Assembly (NCBI RefSeq): GCF_002940005.1
Contig: NZ_MDEF01000007.1
DNA: 64,000 nucleotides
Origin: Xanthomonas hortorum
Lineage (GTDB): Bacteria > Pseudomonadota > Gammaproteobacteria > Xanthomonadales > Xanthomonadaceae
Reading direction: 5' to 3' (one strand)
Below are positions 10,185 through 18,155 of the stretch, piece by piece. How positions within the stretch are numbered: position 1 is the stretch's first letter; each line of letters opens with the position of its first letter. The position numbers and the translations under genes were made by a program. The notes under the pieces are model-generated. The model was not told the DNA's origin. It did not search any database and was given only the letters and a program-made list of their open reading frames with translations.

Positions 10185-10219
10185 CGGGCGGCGATCGGTT
10201 GATCGTCGCCCGTTTTTTT
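10185..10219 (+). terminator. Rho-independent terminator after the first M13 peptidase
   Basis: A 12-bp stem (CGGGCGGCGATC / GATCGTCGCCCG, one G-T pair) with a 4-base loop is followed by seven T. The remaining sequence to 10496 holds no gene I can support and presumably carries the promoter of the next peptidase. Confidence 0.9.
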
Positions 10220-10496
10220 GGGCATTTCCGAAACGCACGTTCGCGACGCGTGCGGACTGCGCGAGATTGTTTACCCAACGCAGGCAGCAGGCGCTCGCAT
10301 GCAGCAGCCACTTCGTTTTCGACGGGATTTCTACGCACACACAAACGTATTGCCTGCGCATCTATCCGTGCTTGAAGCGTGAGTTCGTCACTCAGCCATC
10401 GAGAGCATAAACACCAAGCCTCAACAAAGCTCAACGCGTGCTCTCGCAAAGACGCACGCGCTTATGCTCGGTGTCCTTTCATGCGACTGGGCTTCC

Positions 10497-12593
10497 ATGT
10501 CACCGATCAAGACCTCTACGCTCGCTCTGGCACTGGTTGTGGCCCTGGCGGGCTGCAAGCGCGAAGCCGACGACAGCAATGCGCCGGCAAAAGCGGCCGC
10601 CCCGACACCTGCAGCCGCAGCTGCCGCAAAGCCTGCGTTCGACATCAGCGAATTGGGCCCTGCGGGCGGCGCATGTCAAAACCTGGACGACTTCGTCAAT
10701 GGCAGCTGGGCAAAAGCCAATCCGATCCCGCCCGACCGCACCAGTTGGGGCGTGGACGAAATCCTGTCTGAAAAAAGCATGGCGATCCAGCGCAGCATTC
10801 TTGAAACTGCCGCTACGCAGTCGGGTAAGCAGACAACTTCGCTGGAGCAGAAGATCGGCACGCTCTATGCCTCCGGCATGGACGAAGCCGCTATCGAAGC
10901 GGCTGGCGCCCAGCCGATTCAGCCGCAACTGGACACCATAGCCGCGTTGAAGTCCGGCAAGGATGTCGCCGGTTACATCATCAGCCGCCATGGCGAAGGC
11001 GATGCCCAGGTGTTCAATTTCGGAGCCAGCGCAGACTTCCATAACGCCGACATGCAGATCGCGTTTACCCAGGAAAGCGGCCTGGGTCTGCCGACCAAGG
11101 ACTACTACAGCGACGCAGAGCACGCATCCATCCGCGCCGCCTATCTCGATTACATCGCCAAGTCGTTCGAACTCACCGGCAGTTCCGCCGACGTGGCCAA
11201 GACGCAGGCAAAAGATGTACTGGCACTCGAAACACGCCTGGCTGCCGCGTCGCTGAAGCCGGTAGATGCGCGTGAGCCCAAGAACCAATATCACTTGTTC
11301 AGCCTCGCCGAAGCGGACAAGCTCACGCCGCACTTTCCGTGGAAAGACTTCTTTGCCACCCAGGGCGTGGACGTCGGCAAGGGCTTCTCGCTGGCGCAGC
11401 CGCGCTTTTTCGCTGCGTTCGATCACGAACTGGCCAACGCGCCCATTGCGCAATGGCAGGCTTACCTGCGCTTTCATGCGATCGATGAGGCATCCGCACA
11501 GCTCAGCAAGGCCTTTGTCGACAATCGCTTTGCCTTCTATGGCAAGACCCTCTCCGGGCAACCGGAGCAACTGCCACGCTGGAAGCGCGTCCTGCGCGCG
11601 GTCAATGGCGCAATGGGCGAAGGCGTGGGTCAACTCTACGTCGCTAAAGTGTTTACGCCCGAGGCCAAACAGCGTGCCAGCGAGTTGGTGGACAACGTCC
11701 GCGCCGCGCTCAAGACGCGCATCGAGAACGTTGATTGGATGAGTGCGGAAACCAAAGCCAAGGCCATCGCCAAGTGGAACACCTTCCTGCCCAAGATCGG
11801 CTATCCGGATACCTGGCGCGACTGGTCCGGGCTGGAGATCGTCCCCGGCGCGTATTACCGCAATCTGCAGGCGGCCGCCAAATTCAACTATCGCTACGAC
11901 ATCGCTCAGATCGGCAAACCGACTGACCGCAAGCGTTGGCAGATGACTCCGCAGACCGTCAACGCGTATTACGACCCCAGCACCAATTCCATCAATTTCC
12001 CGGCGGCGATCCTGCAGCCACCGTACTTCGACGCCAACGCCGACGATGCACTGAACTACGGCGGCATTGGCGCGGTGATCGGCCACGAGGCCACCCATGG
12101 TTTCGACGATCAGGGCAGCCAGTTCGATGGAGCAGGCAACAACGTCAACTGGTGGACGGCCGAGGATCGACGCAAGTTCGAACAACGCAGCGAGCAGTTG
12201 GTCAAACAGTTCGACGCCTATACACCACTGCCAGACCACCCGACCCTGCACGTCAATGGCAAGCTCACCCTTGGCGAAAATATCGCCGATCTGGGCGGCA
12301 CCAACGTCGCCTACGACGCCTTGCAGACTGCTCTGCACCAACATCCAGAACGCGCAAAAACGGTCGACAGCTACAGTCCCGAGCAACGCTTCTTTCTTGC
12401 TTTTGCGCGAAGCTGGCGCCAGCGCATGCGCGATCAACAGCAGATGGTCTATCTGGCATCGGACCCGCACGCGCCCAGCAGACTACGCGCCATCGCGCCT
12501 CCCTCCAACATGCCGCAGTTCGCCACCGCGTTTGCATGCAAGCCAGGCGATGCGATGGTGCGTCCAGAGAAAGACCGCGTGGTGATCTGGTAA
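10497..12593 (+). CDS. M13-family zinc metallopeptidase, lipoprotein (second of three)
   Basis: 698 residues from the ATG at 10497, which gives the lipoprotein signal MSPIKTSTLALALVVALAGC (Cys 20); an upstream ATG at 10464 would add 11 residues before it. The catalytic set is complete: NAYYDP, HEATH (His 530, His 534) and ENIADLGG (Glu 594). The whole length aligns with the first copy, including the C-terminal CKPGDAMVR and VVIW, so the two arose by tandem duplication. GC is slightly lower than in the first copy. Expected activity is cleavage of small peptides in the cell envelope. A GC-rich hairpin without a T-run follows the stop. Confidence 0.93.
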   Translation: MSPIKTSTLALALVVALAGCKREADDSNAPAKAAAPTPAAAAAAKPAFDISELGPAGGACQNLDDFVNGSWAKANPIPPDRTSWGVDEILSEKSMAIQRSILETAATQSGKQTTSLEQKIGTLYASGMDEAAIEAAGAQPIQPQLDTIAALKSGKDVAGYIISRHGEGDAQVFNFGASADFHNADMQIAFTQESGLGLPTKDYYSDAEHASIRAAYLDYIAKSFELTGSSADVAKTQAKDVLALETRLAAASLKPVDAREPKNQYHLFSLAEADKLTPHFPWKDFFATQGVDVGKGFSLAQPRFFAAFDHELANAPIAQWQAYLRFHAIDEASAQLSKAFVDNRFAFYGKTLSGQPEQLPRWKRVLRAVNGAMGEGVGQLYVAKVFTPEAKQRASELVDNVRAALKTRIENVDWMSAETKAKAIAKWNTFLPKIGYPDTWRDWSGLEIVPGAYYRNLQAAAKFNYRYDIAQIGKPTDRKRWQMTPQTVNAYYDPSTNSINFPAAILQPPYFDANADDALNYGGIGAVIGHEATHGFDDQGSQFDGAGNNVNWWTAEDRRKFEQRSEQLVKQFDAYTPLPDHPTLHVNGKLTLGENIADLGGTNVAYDALQTALHQHPERAKTVDSYSPEQRFFLAFARSWRQRMRDQQQMVYLASDPHAPSRLRAIAPPSNMPQFATAFACKPGDAMVRPEKDRVVIW

Positions 12594-12642
12594 GGGATCG
12601 ACTGACGCACCTGCAAGCGCTTTTAACACGACGGCAACACGC

Positions 12643-12666
12643 ACAGGCCCGCCCGCGCGGGCCTGT
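12643..12666 (+). terminator. GC-rich hairpin after the second M13 peptidase
   Basis: ACAGGCCCGC / GCGGGCCTGT with a CCGC loop. No T-run follows, so it may slow but not fully stop transcription into the third peptidase gene. Confidence 0.5.
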
Positions 12667-12777
12667 CGCGTTCATGCAAGCGGCCGGCACCGAGGACAAA
12701 CGGCAGCTCGCGCCCGCCTGCACTAGGCGCAGCCTTGCTAAACTCCGCCGACTTCAATCTGGCCACCCTTCTTCTCG

Positions 12778-14790
12778 ATGCCCACCATTCGTCCGCTTGC
12801 CCTCGCTCTTGGCTTCAGCCTGATCACGCTGCTGTCCGCCCCCGACGCCGACGCCGCGCGCAAGAAGAAGGCCGCTCCCAAGGCCCCGGCCGTCTCGGCG
12901 GCGTGTACCGATTTCTACGATTACGCCAATGCCAGCTGGCTCAAGGCCAATCCGCTGCCGCAGACCGGCGCCGTCACCGCACTGGGCCAGTTGTCCGAGC
13001 GCGCCCTGCAGCAGCAGCGCGAATTGCTGGACGCCTCGATGAAGACCCCGCAGGGCAACGTGCAGAAGCTGCTCGGCGACTTCTGGGCCAGCGGCCTGGA
13101 CGAAGCCTCGGTCGAAAAGGACGGCTCCAACCCCATCGCCCCCTTGCTGGCGCGCATCGACGCGATCAAGAAGGCCAAGGATGTGCCCGCTTCCATCGCC
13201 GCGCTGCATCAGGTCGGTATCCCGGTCGGCTTCAACTTCGGCCCGGACGTGGATCTGAAGGCGCTGGATCGCCACATCGGTTACTTCATGCAAGGCGGCA
13301 TGGGCCTGCCCGATCCGGCGTTCTACACCCGCACCGATGCCGACACCCAGGCGCTGATGGGCCGCTACCGCAGCTACGTCAAGCAGATGCTGGCGCTGAC
13401 CGGCACCCCGGCCGACCGCCTCGAAGCCGATGCGGCGTCGGTGCTGCAGATCGAAACCGCGCTGGCACGCAGCGCGCAGTCGGTGCAGGGCATCAACAAC
13501 CCGTTCAACAACTACGCCCCGATCGCCACCAAGGAGCTGACCAAGCAGTACAAGAACCTGCGCCTGGCCGACTTTCTGGAAGCGCAGGGCGTCAAGGACG
13601 ACCTGGTGTCGATGGCCGACCCGGCCATGTTCAAGCAGCTCGACAGCATGATCGTCAGCATCAAGCCGGACCAGTGGAAGGCCTACCTGCGCTGGCGCGT
13701 GGGCGATGCGATGGCGCCGTATCTGTCCAAGAGCTTCCACGATGCCGAATACCAGTTCCGCGGCCGTCTGCTGCGTGGCGATGCATTGCCGCCGCAGCGC
13801 TGGCAGCAGGTGCTGGACGCGATCAATATCGCCGCCGGCCCGATGCTCGGCCGCGAATACGTGGCGCGTTACCTGAGCAGCGACACCCGCCGTCAGGCCG
13901 AAGCCATTGCCGACCAGGTACGCGATGCACAGCTCGCCGCGCTGGAGCGCACCGGCTGGGGCAACGGCGAGGTGATCGCCGAAGCCAAGGCCAAGCTGTC
14001 GGCGATGAAGATCGAAGTCGGCGCACCGCGGCGTGATCTGGACTACACCGTGCAGCCGATGGGCCGCGGCAGCTTCGGCGGCAACATGCTGATCGCCTCG
14101 ACCTGGCGTCACCGCGAGGAGATGAAGCGCATCGGCAAGGGCAACGCCGACCGTCGTTGGGACGTGCTGCCGCAGCAGCCGGCAGTGGCCTATGACATCG
14201 CGCAGAACCGCTTGATCATCACCGCCGCCGTCTTGCAGGCACCGGTGCTGACCACCGGCAACACCCCGGCCGCGCAGTACGGCGCTTATGGCGCGCTGGT
14301 GGCGCACGAGATCACCCGTGCCATCGACGCCAAGGGCTCGCTGGTGGATGCCAAGGGCGAGCTGCGCAGCTGGTGGACGCCGGCCGAGAAGACCAGCTGG
14401 ACGTTGCTGACCGGCAAGGTGGCCAACCAATTCGCCGCCTACCCGTACCCGGGCGTGCCCAACGTCAAGGTCAACGGCGCGCAGACCGCCGAAGAAAACC
14501 TGGCCGACCTGGCCGGTATCGAACTGGCCTGGCAGGCCTTCAGCAAGACACAGCCGGCCGCCACCGAGGCCGACAAGCAGGCGTTTTTCACTGCCTGGGC
14601 CGGCCTGTGGGCACAGCAGCTGTCGCCGAACGAAGCGGTGCAGCGCGCAAGCGCCGACATCCGTGCACCGGGCCAGTGGCGCACCAACGGCCCGCTGTCC
14701 AACTTGCCCGAGTTCGGTGCAGCATTCACCTGCAAGCCGGGCCAGCCGATGCAGCGTGTGGATGCCGAGCAGTTGAAGATCTGGCGCTGA
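12778..14790 (+). CDS. M13-family peptidase homologue with a degenerate zinc site (third of three)
   Basis: 670 residues with a Sec signal (hydrophobic ALALGFSLITLLSA, cleavage after DADA) and no lipobox. The fold matches the two preceding peptidases along its length, but the zinc motif HExxH reads HEITR (His 510 to Arg 514): the second histidine ligand is arginine, encoded by an unambiguous CGT. The substrate motif NAYY is replaced by VAYD, while the third-ligand motif is kept as ENLAD (Glu 573). In established M13 enzymes both histidines bind zinc, so this copy is probably inactive or uses another chemistry. The open frame is intact and long, so it is maintained rather than decaying. It may act as a binding or regulatory pseudoenzyme. 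Confidence 0.9.
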   Translation: MPTIRPLALALGFSLITLLSAPDADAARKKKAAPKAPAVSAACTDFYDYANASWLKANPLPQTGAVTALGQLSERALQQQRELLDASMKTPQGNVQKLLGDFWASGLDEASVEKDGSNPIAPLLARIDAIKKAKDVPASIAALHQVGIPVGFNFGPDVDLKALDRHIGYFMQGGMGLPDPAFYTRTDADTQALMGRYRSYVKQMLALTGTPADRLEADAASVLQIETALARSAQSVQGINNPFNNYAPIATKELTKQYKNLRLADFLEAQGVKDDLVSMADPAMFKQLDSMIVSIKPDQWKAYLRWRVGDAMAPYLSKSFHDAEYQFRGRLLRGDALPPQRWQQVLDAINIAAGPMLGREYVARYLSSDTRRQAEAIADQVRDAQLAALERTGWGNGEVIAEAKAKLSAMKIEVGAPRRDLDYTVQPMGRGSFGGNMLIASTWRHREEMKRIGKGNADRRWDVLPQQPAVAYDIAQNRLIITAAVLQAPVLTTGNTPAAQYGAYGALVAHEITRAIDAKGSLVDAKGELRSWWTPAEKTSWTLLTGKVANQFAAYPYPGVPNVKVNGAQTAEENLADLAGIELAWQAFSKTQPAATEADKQAFFTAWAGLWAQQLSPNEAVQRASADIRAPGQWRTNGPLSNLPEFGAAFTCKPGQPMQRVDAEQLKIWR

Positions 14791-14803
14791 TTTCAGCGCC
14801 AGG

Positions 14804-14841
14804 CAGTCACTGGAAATAAACACCCAGTCACTGGAAATAAA
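14804..14841. repeat. Direct duplication of CAGTCACTGGAAATAAA
   Basis: Two identical 17-bp copies (14804-14820 and 14825-14841) are separated by CACC, just after the third M13 gene and directly before its terminator. Each contains the near-palindrome CCAGTCACTGG or part of it. Likely a local slippage duplication. Confidence 0.7.
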
Positions 14842-14870
14842 AAAGAGCGCGGAATCCGCGCTCTTTTTTT
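14841..14870 (+). terminator. Strong Rho-independent terminator
   Basis: AAAAGAGCGCGG / CCGCGCTCTTTT with an AAT loop and a seven-T run, symmetrical enough to work on both strands. It lies between the third M13 gene and the convergent rhomboid gene. Confidence 0.92.
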
Positions 14871-14918
14871 GTCTGTCTCGCACGTTCTTCCATCCCGAAG
14901 AACCACACCCTGCTCTTC

Positions 14919-14987
14919 GTAGGAGCGGCCCCTGGCCGCGACGAGGCATTACCGATAACGCCCCATCGCGCCCAAGGCCGCTCCTAC
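14919..14987. repeat. GTAG-headed palindromic repeat (REP-like)
   Basis: Starts GTAGGAGCGGCC and ends with the complement GGCCGCTCCTAC, with an imperfect inner stem. The same head and tail occur at 63073-63165. Short palindromes beginning with GTAG are known REP elements in Xanthomonas and Stenotrophomonas, mobilised in trans by RAYT transposases; no RAYT gene is in this window. Confidence 0.75.
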
Positions 14988-15020
14988 CGCTCAGCGCCTA
15001 TCTGATCCGCCGCCACTCTC

Positions 15021-15716
15021 TCAACGCACCACGCGCAGCGGCGGCTTGCGACCACCTTTCCCACCCTTGCCGCCGCTGCCGCCGAACGGTGACTGCCCGC
15101 GCCAGTAACGAATCATCAGCCAACCGAACAGCATGCCGCCCAGATGCGCGAAGTGCGCCACGCCCGGCTGCCAGCCGGTTGCGCCCAGAAACAGTTCGAT
15201 CGCACCGAACACGATCACGAAGGTGCGCGCCTTCATCGGGATCGGCGGAAACAGCAGCATCACCCGCTGGTTGGGGAACAGCATGCCGTAGGCCAGCAAC
15301 AGGCCGAACACCCCGCCCGAGGCACCCACCACCGGCGCGCCACTCTGGGTGAACCAGGCCATCAGCAGCTGGCACACGCCGGCACCGGCCACACACACCA
15401 GGTAATAGGTCAGAAAGCGCTTCTGGCCCCAGGTCTGTTCCAGCGCCGCGCCAAACATGAAAAGCGCCAGCATGTTGAAGAACAGATGGTTGAAGCCGCC
15501 GTGCAAAAACGCATAGGTCAGCAACTGCCACGGCATGAAGCTGGCGCCGGGCGAGAACGCATCGAAGCCGTTGGAAATCGGCCACAACATCAGCGACGAC
15601 AGCGCGGCATCGGAGGGCAGCACACCGGCGCCCAGGTCGCCCAATGCCCACTGCAACAGGAACAAGCCGATATTGGCGATCAATAACGCTTTGGTGACGG
15701 GCGGCAGTTGTGGCAT
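15021..15716 (-). CDS. Rhomboid-family intramembrane serine protease
   Basis: 231 residues from the ATG at 15716, chosen because AAGGA lies 8 bp upstream; longer in-frame starts exist further up. Six hydrophobic segments are visible. The catalytic serine lies in GASGG (Ser 133), the catalytic histidine in AHLGG (His 190), and the oxyanion-side motif NHLFFN sits at about residues 76-81. Rhomboids cut transmembrane substrates inside the inner membrane. The C-terminus ends in a Gly/Lys-rich cytosolic tail (GGSGGKGGKGGRK). It lies 40 bp downstream of the alkyltransferase-like gene on the same strand and probably shares its transcript. Substrate unknown. Confidence 0.92.
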   Translation of the reverse strand: MPQLPPVTKALLIANIGLFLLQWALGDLGAGVLPSDAALSSLMLWPISNGFDAFSPGASFMPWQLLTYAFLHGGFNHLFFNMLALFMFGAALEQTWGQKRFLTYYLVCVAGAGVCQLLMAWFTQSGAPVVGASGGVFGLLLAYGMLFPNQRVMLLFPPIPMKARTFVIVFGAIELFLGATGWQPGVAHFAHLGGMLFGWLMIRYWRGQSPFGGSGGKGGKGGRKPPLRVVR

Positions 15717-15756
15717 GGCGGCATCCTTCGGAATGCCAACCATCATAACGGCAGGC

Positions 15757-16164
15757 TTATGAAGGCCCCCACACAGCCGCATCCAGGGTTTGCGCGGCAC
15801 TGGCACGCCGCACCCGCCCCTGCTCCACCGCAACGCCCTCGGCACGCAGGCGCCGACATTGCTCGCGATAGCCAGACGAGCCTTCCGGCAACGCGATCCG
15901 GCCATCGCTGCGCAGCACACGATGCCAGGGCAGCTGCGGATCGTCGTTGCCGCTGAGTACGCGCGCCACCAGCCGCGCCCGACCGGGAAGGCCGGCACGC
16001 AGCGCGACTTCGCCGTAACCGGCAATCTGGCCGGAAGGAATCGCACGGATCACTTCAAGAATGCGCAGTCGTGCCTGCTCGCTGGAGAGCACTGCACCAT
16101 TGGACGCGGAACGCGCAGCTGGTTTGGCACACGGACGAGGACTGGCTTGGCGAGGCTTGGACAT
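15757..16164 (-). CDS. Alkyltransferase-like (ATL) DNA repair protein of the MGMT family
   Basis: 135 residues from the ATG at 16164. Longer frames upstream run through an intergenic repeat and are not credible. The C-terminal MGMT fold is clear (RAIPSGQIAGYGEVALRAGL then LPWHRVLRSDGRIALP). The active-site PCHRV of O6-alkylguanine methyltransferases is PWHRV here: the acceptor cysteine is tryptophan. This defines the ATL class, which binds O6-alkylguanine without removing the alkyl group and hands the lesion to nucleotide excision repair. The N-terminal 30 residues are a Lys/Arg/Pro-rich tail. It stands first in a two-gene unit with the rhomboid protease. Confidence 0.88.
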   Translation of the reverse strand: MSKPRQASPRPCAKPAARSASNGAVLSSEQARLRILEVIRAIPSGQIAGYGEVALRAGLPGRARLVARVLSGNDDPQLPWHRVLRSDGRIALPEGSSGYREQCRRLRAEGVAVEQGRVRRASAAQTLDAAVWGPS

Positions 16165-16191
16165 CACGCAAGGATGCCACTTAAGGATCAG

Positions 16192-16384
16192 AGCCCCTCT
16201 CCCGCCGGGAGAGGGGTTGGGGTGAGGGTACGGGCGCAGCCACGCACGGCTGAACAAGCAAAGCAGTCAAGCGCTACGCAATGCGTGATGAGACAAAGCC
16301 AGAATTAAACACCAGCTGCAGGTTGATCGATGCATCGCTTCTACCGACCCTCACCCCAACCCCTCTCCCGGGGGGAGAGGGGCT
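16192..16384. repeat. Inverted pair of a 37-bp hairpin repeat enclosing about 120 bp
   Basis: The arms at 16192-16228 and 16348-16384 are inverted copies matching at 36 of 37 positions (CCCTCACCCCAACCCCTCTC core). Each arm also folds on itself (CCCCTCTCCC / GGGAGAGGGG). The 119 bp between them contains no gene. The layout resembles a small MITE-like element or two terminators facing each other, placed between gor and the ATL gene. Confidence 0.75.
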
Positions 16385-16442
16385 TTGAGTTGCTTCTCTC
16401 GTCCGCGCAGCTACGACAGCAACAGCTGCCGCAACCACCACC

Positions 16443-17813
16443 TCAATGCATCAACACAATCTCTTCGGACGAGGTGGGATGAATCGCCACGGTCTCGTCG
16501 AAGTCGCGCTTGGTCGCGCCCATCTTCACTGCCACCGCAAACCCCTGCAGCATTTCGTCCGCACTCTCGCCCAGCAGGTGCACACCGACCACGCGCTCTT
16601 CCTTGCCCACACAGACCAGTTTGAACAGGCTGCGCTGGGGTGAATCGGCCAGCGCATGCAGCATCGGGCGGAAGTTGCTGCGGTAGACGCGCACTGCACC
16701 GTGGTAACGCTCGCGCGCCTGCTCTTCGGTCAGTCCAACATGCCCGAGCGGCGGATGCGAGAACACCACGCTCGGCACGCCTTCGTAGTCCATGCGCGCA
16801 TCCGGCTGATTGCCGAACAAGCGATCCATCAACTTGCGACCGGCCGTGATCGCCACCGGCGTCAGCCCGACCTTGCCGCCGACATCGCCGATCGCATGAA
16901 TATTCGGTACGTTGGTGGTTTGACCCTCGTCCACCACGATTTCGCCTTTTTCGCCCAGCGCGATACCAACCGCCTCCAGACCCAGCCCAGCGGTATTGGC
17001 GCGTCGACCCACGGCAAAAAACACCTTGTCGAAGACATCATTGCCCTGCTCGCTCGTATGCGCCGGGTGACCATGCACACGCAGCCCACCGTTGGCATCG
17101 CGCTCCAGGCCGGTGGTACAAAATCCGAAATGCAGGCGCACGCCGAGATGGCGCAGGTTGTCGGCCAGCTGCAAGGTCAGTTCGGCATCGAAACGCTCCA
17201 GCAGCCGCTCGCCTTGCACGAACAGATGCACGCGGCTACCCAGCGCCTGCAGCAAGCCGGCGATTTCCACCGCGATATAGCCGCCACCGACAATCGCCAC
17301 CTGTGCGGGCGCGTGACAGAGATTGAAGAAATCGTCGGACACTTCGCCGTGCTCGGCACCGTCCACGTCCGGGCGCAGTGGATGCGCACCGGTGGCGATC
17401 ACGATGTGCTCGGCGGTCACCGGCACACCGTCGCTGCCCATGAGGGTGTGCCGGTCCTGCAACACGCCGCGTTGCGGAATCATGACCACGCCATCCTCAT
17501 CGAGCCGGCGCCGATAACTGGCATGGATGTTGGCGATGTAGCCCTGCCGATGCGTGACCAGTTCCTGCCACGCCAATGTCGGCCGCGGTACATCGAAACC
17601 GAGCGCGCTGGCCAGTGCGATTTTTCCGGCCAGATCGGCTGCCAACCACATCGCCTTCTTCGGCACGCAGCCCAGATTGACGCAGGTGCCACCCAACTCG
17701 TTCGGCTCCATGATCGCCACGCGGGCGCCGTGTTTTGCCGCGCGAAATGCCGCCGCCAATCCACCGGAACCGCCGCCCAGGATCACCACGTCGTAGTCGT
17801 AACGGGCGCTCAT
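16443..17813 (-). CDS. gor: Glutathione-disulfide reductase
   Basis: 456 residues from the ATG at 17813. The FAD motif VVILGGGSGGLAAAFRAAKHG lies at residues 9-29 and the redox-active pair is GGTCVNLGCVPKK (Cys 44, Cys 49). A second nucleotide fold (IVGGGYIAVEIAGLL) binds NADPH, and the dimerisation domain ends with the His-Glu pair in AIHPTSSEEIV. HPTSSEE is characteristic of glutathione reductase rather than dihydrolipoamide or mercuric reductases. The enzyme regenerates reduced glutathione in the cytosol. Its ATG overlaps the stop of a decayed oxidoreductase remnant, hinting that the two were once translationally coupled. The gene stands alone today, with an inverted repeat pair downstream. 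Confidence 0.93.
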   Translation of the reverse strand: MSARYDYDVVILGGGSGGLAAAFRAAKHGARVAIMEPNELGGTCVNLGCVPKKAMWLAADLAGKIALASALGFDVPRPTLAWQELVTHRQGYIANIHASYRRRLDEDGVVMIPQRGVLQDRHTLMGSDGVPVTAEHIVIATGAHPLRPDVDGAEHGEVSDDFFNLCHAPAQVAIVGGGYIAVEIAGLLQALGSRVHLFVQGERLLERFDAELTLQLADNLRHLGVRLHFGFCTTGLERDANGGLRVHGHPAHTSEQGNDVFDKVFFAVGRRANTAGLGLEAVGIALGEKGEIVVDEGQTTNVPNIHAIGDVGGKVGLTPVAITAGRKLMDRLFGNQPDARMDYEGVPSVVFSHPPLGHVGLTEEQARERYHGAVRVYRSNFRPMLHALADSPQRSLFKLVCVGKEERVVGVHLLGESADEMLQGFAVAVKMGATKRDFDETVAIHPTSSEEIVLMH

Positions 17814-18060
17814 GCGAATCGCTCCGCGCGGTAAGCAGGCAGGTCCAGCGCAGGTGCGCGGCCCGTGATCAGATCGGCCATCAGTTGTTCGCTTGCAGTG
17901 CTCATGCTGATGGCGAGCATGCCATGCCCTGCCGCGAGCCAGACGTGAGGACGGACAACTGGTCGCGTATGGCTTGTCTATCGGCTGCAATCGGGCGCAA
18001 TCCAACCCGTCACCGGCGATCCAGTCGTCATGGCAGCGACGAGCAATGCGTCATGATCCT
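17810..18060 (-). pseudogene. C-terminal remnant of a DadA-like FAD oxidoreductase
   Basis: Reading the minus strand into the TGA at 17812-17810 gives PHVWLAAGHGMLAISMS, then STASEQLMADLITGRAPAL and PAYRAERFA. This closely resembles the C-terminal FAD-binding end of D-amino-acid dehydrogenase/DAO-type enzymes. Upstream, an in-frame TAG interrupts it, while a neighbouring frame reads SPVTGW and then residues resembling the family's RPIAADR region. A frameshift and stop therefore separate the pieces, and no N-terminal two thirds or start codon is present. The stop overlaps the gor start. This is inference from family memory; an alignment would confirm it. Confidence 0.6.
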
Positions 18061-18155
18061 GCCCACCACTGCGTGCTGGCCTGCGTGCCTGGCCTGGCAA
18101 CTGCGCACAGTGCAATGCCGCGCAACCCGCAGCAATACGCGTGCTAGGACACGTG

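Noticed and set aside
10500..12470. Long minus-strand frame opposite the second M13 gene
   Set aside because: Same reason: a shadow of GC-rich coding sequence, lacking domains.
14305..14319. HEITR considered as a sequencing error
   Set aside because: A change from His (CAT/CAC) to CGT is possible by one base, but NAYY and flanking residues have diverged as well, so the motif loss looks real.
12754..14949. Long minus-strand frame opposite the third M13 gene
   Set aside because: It mirrors codon positions of the peptidase gene and has no start context or recognisable domain.
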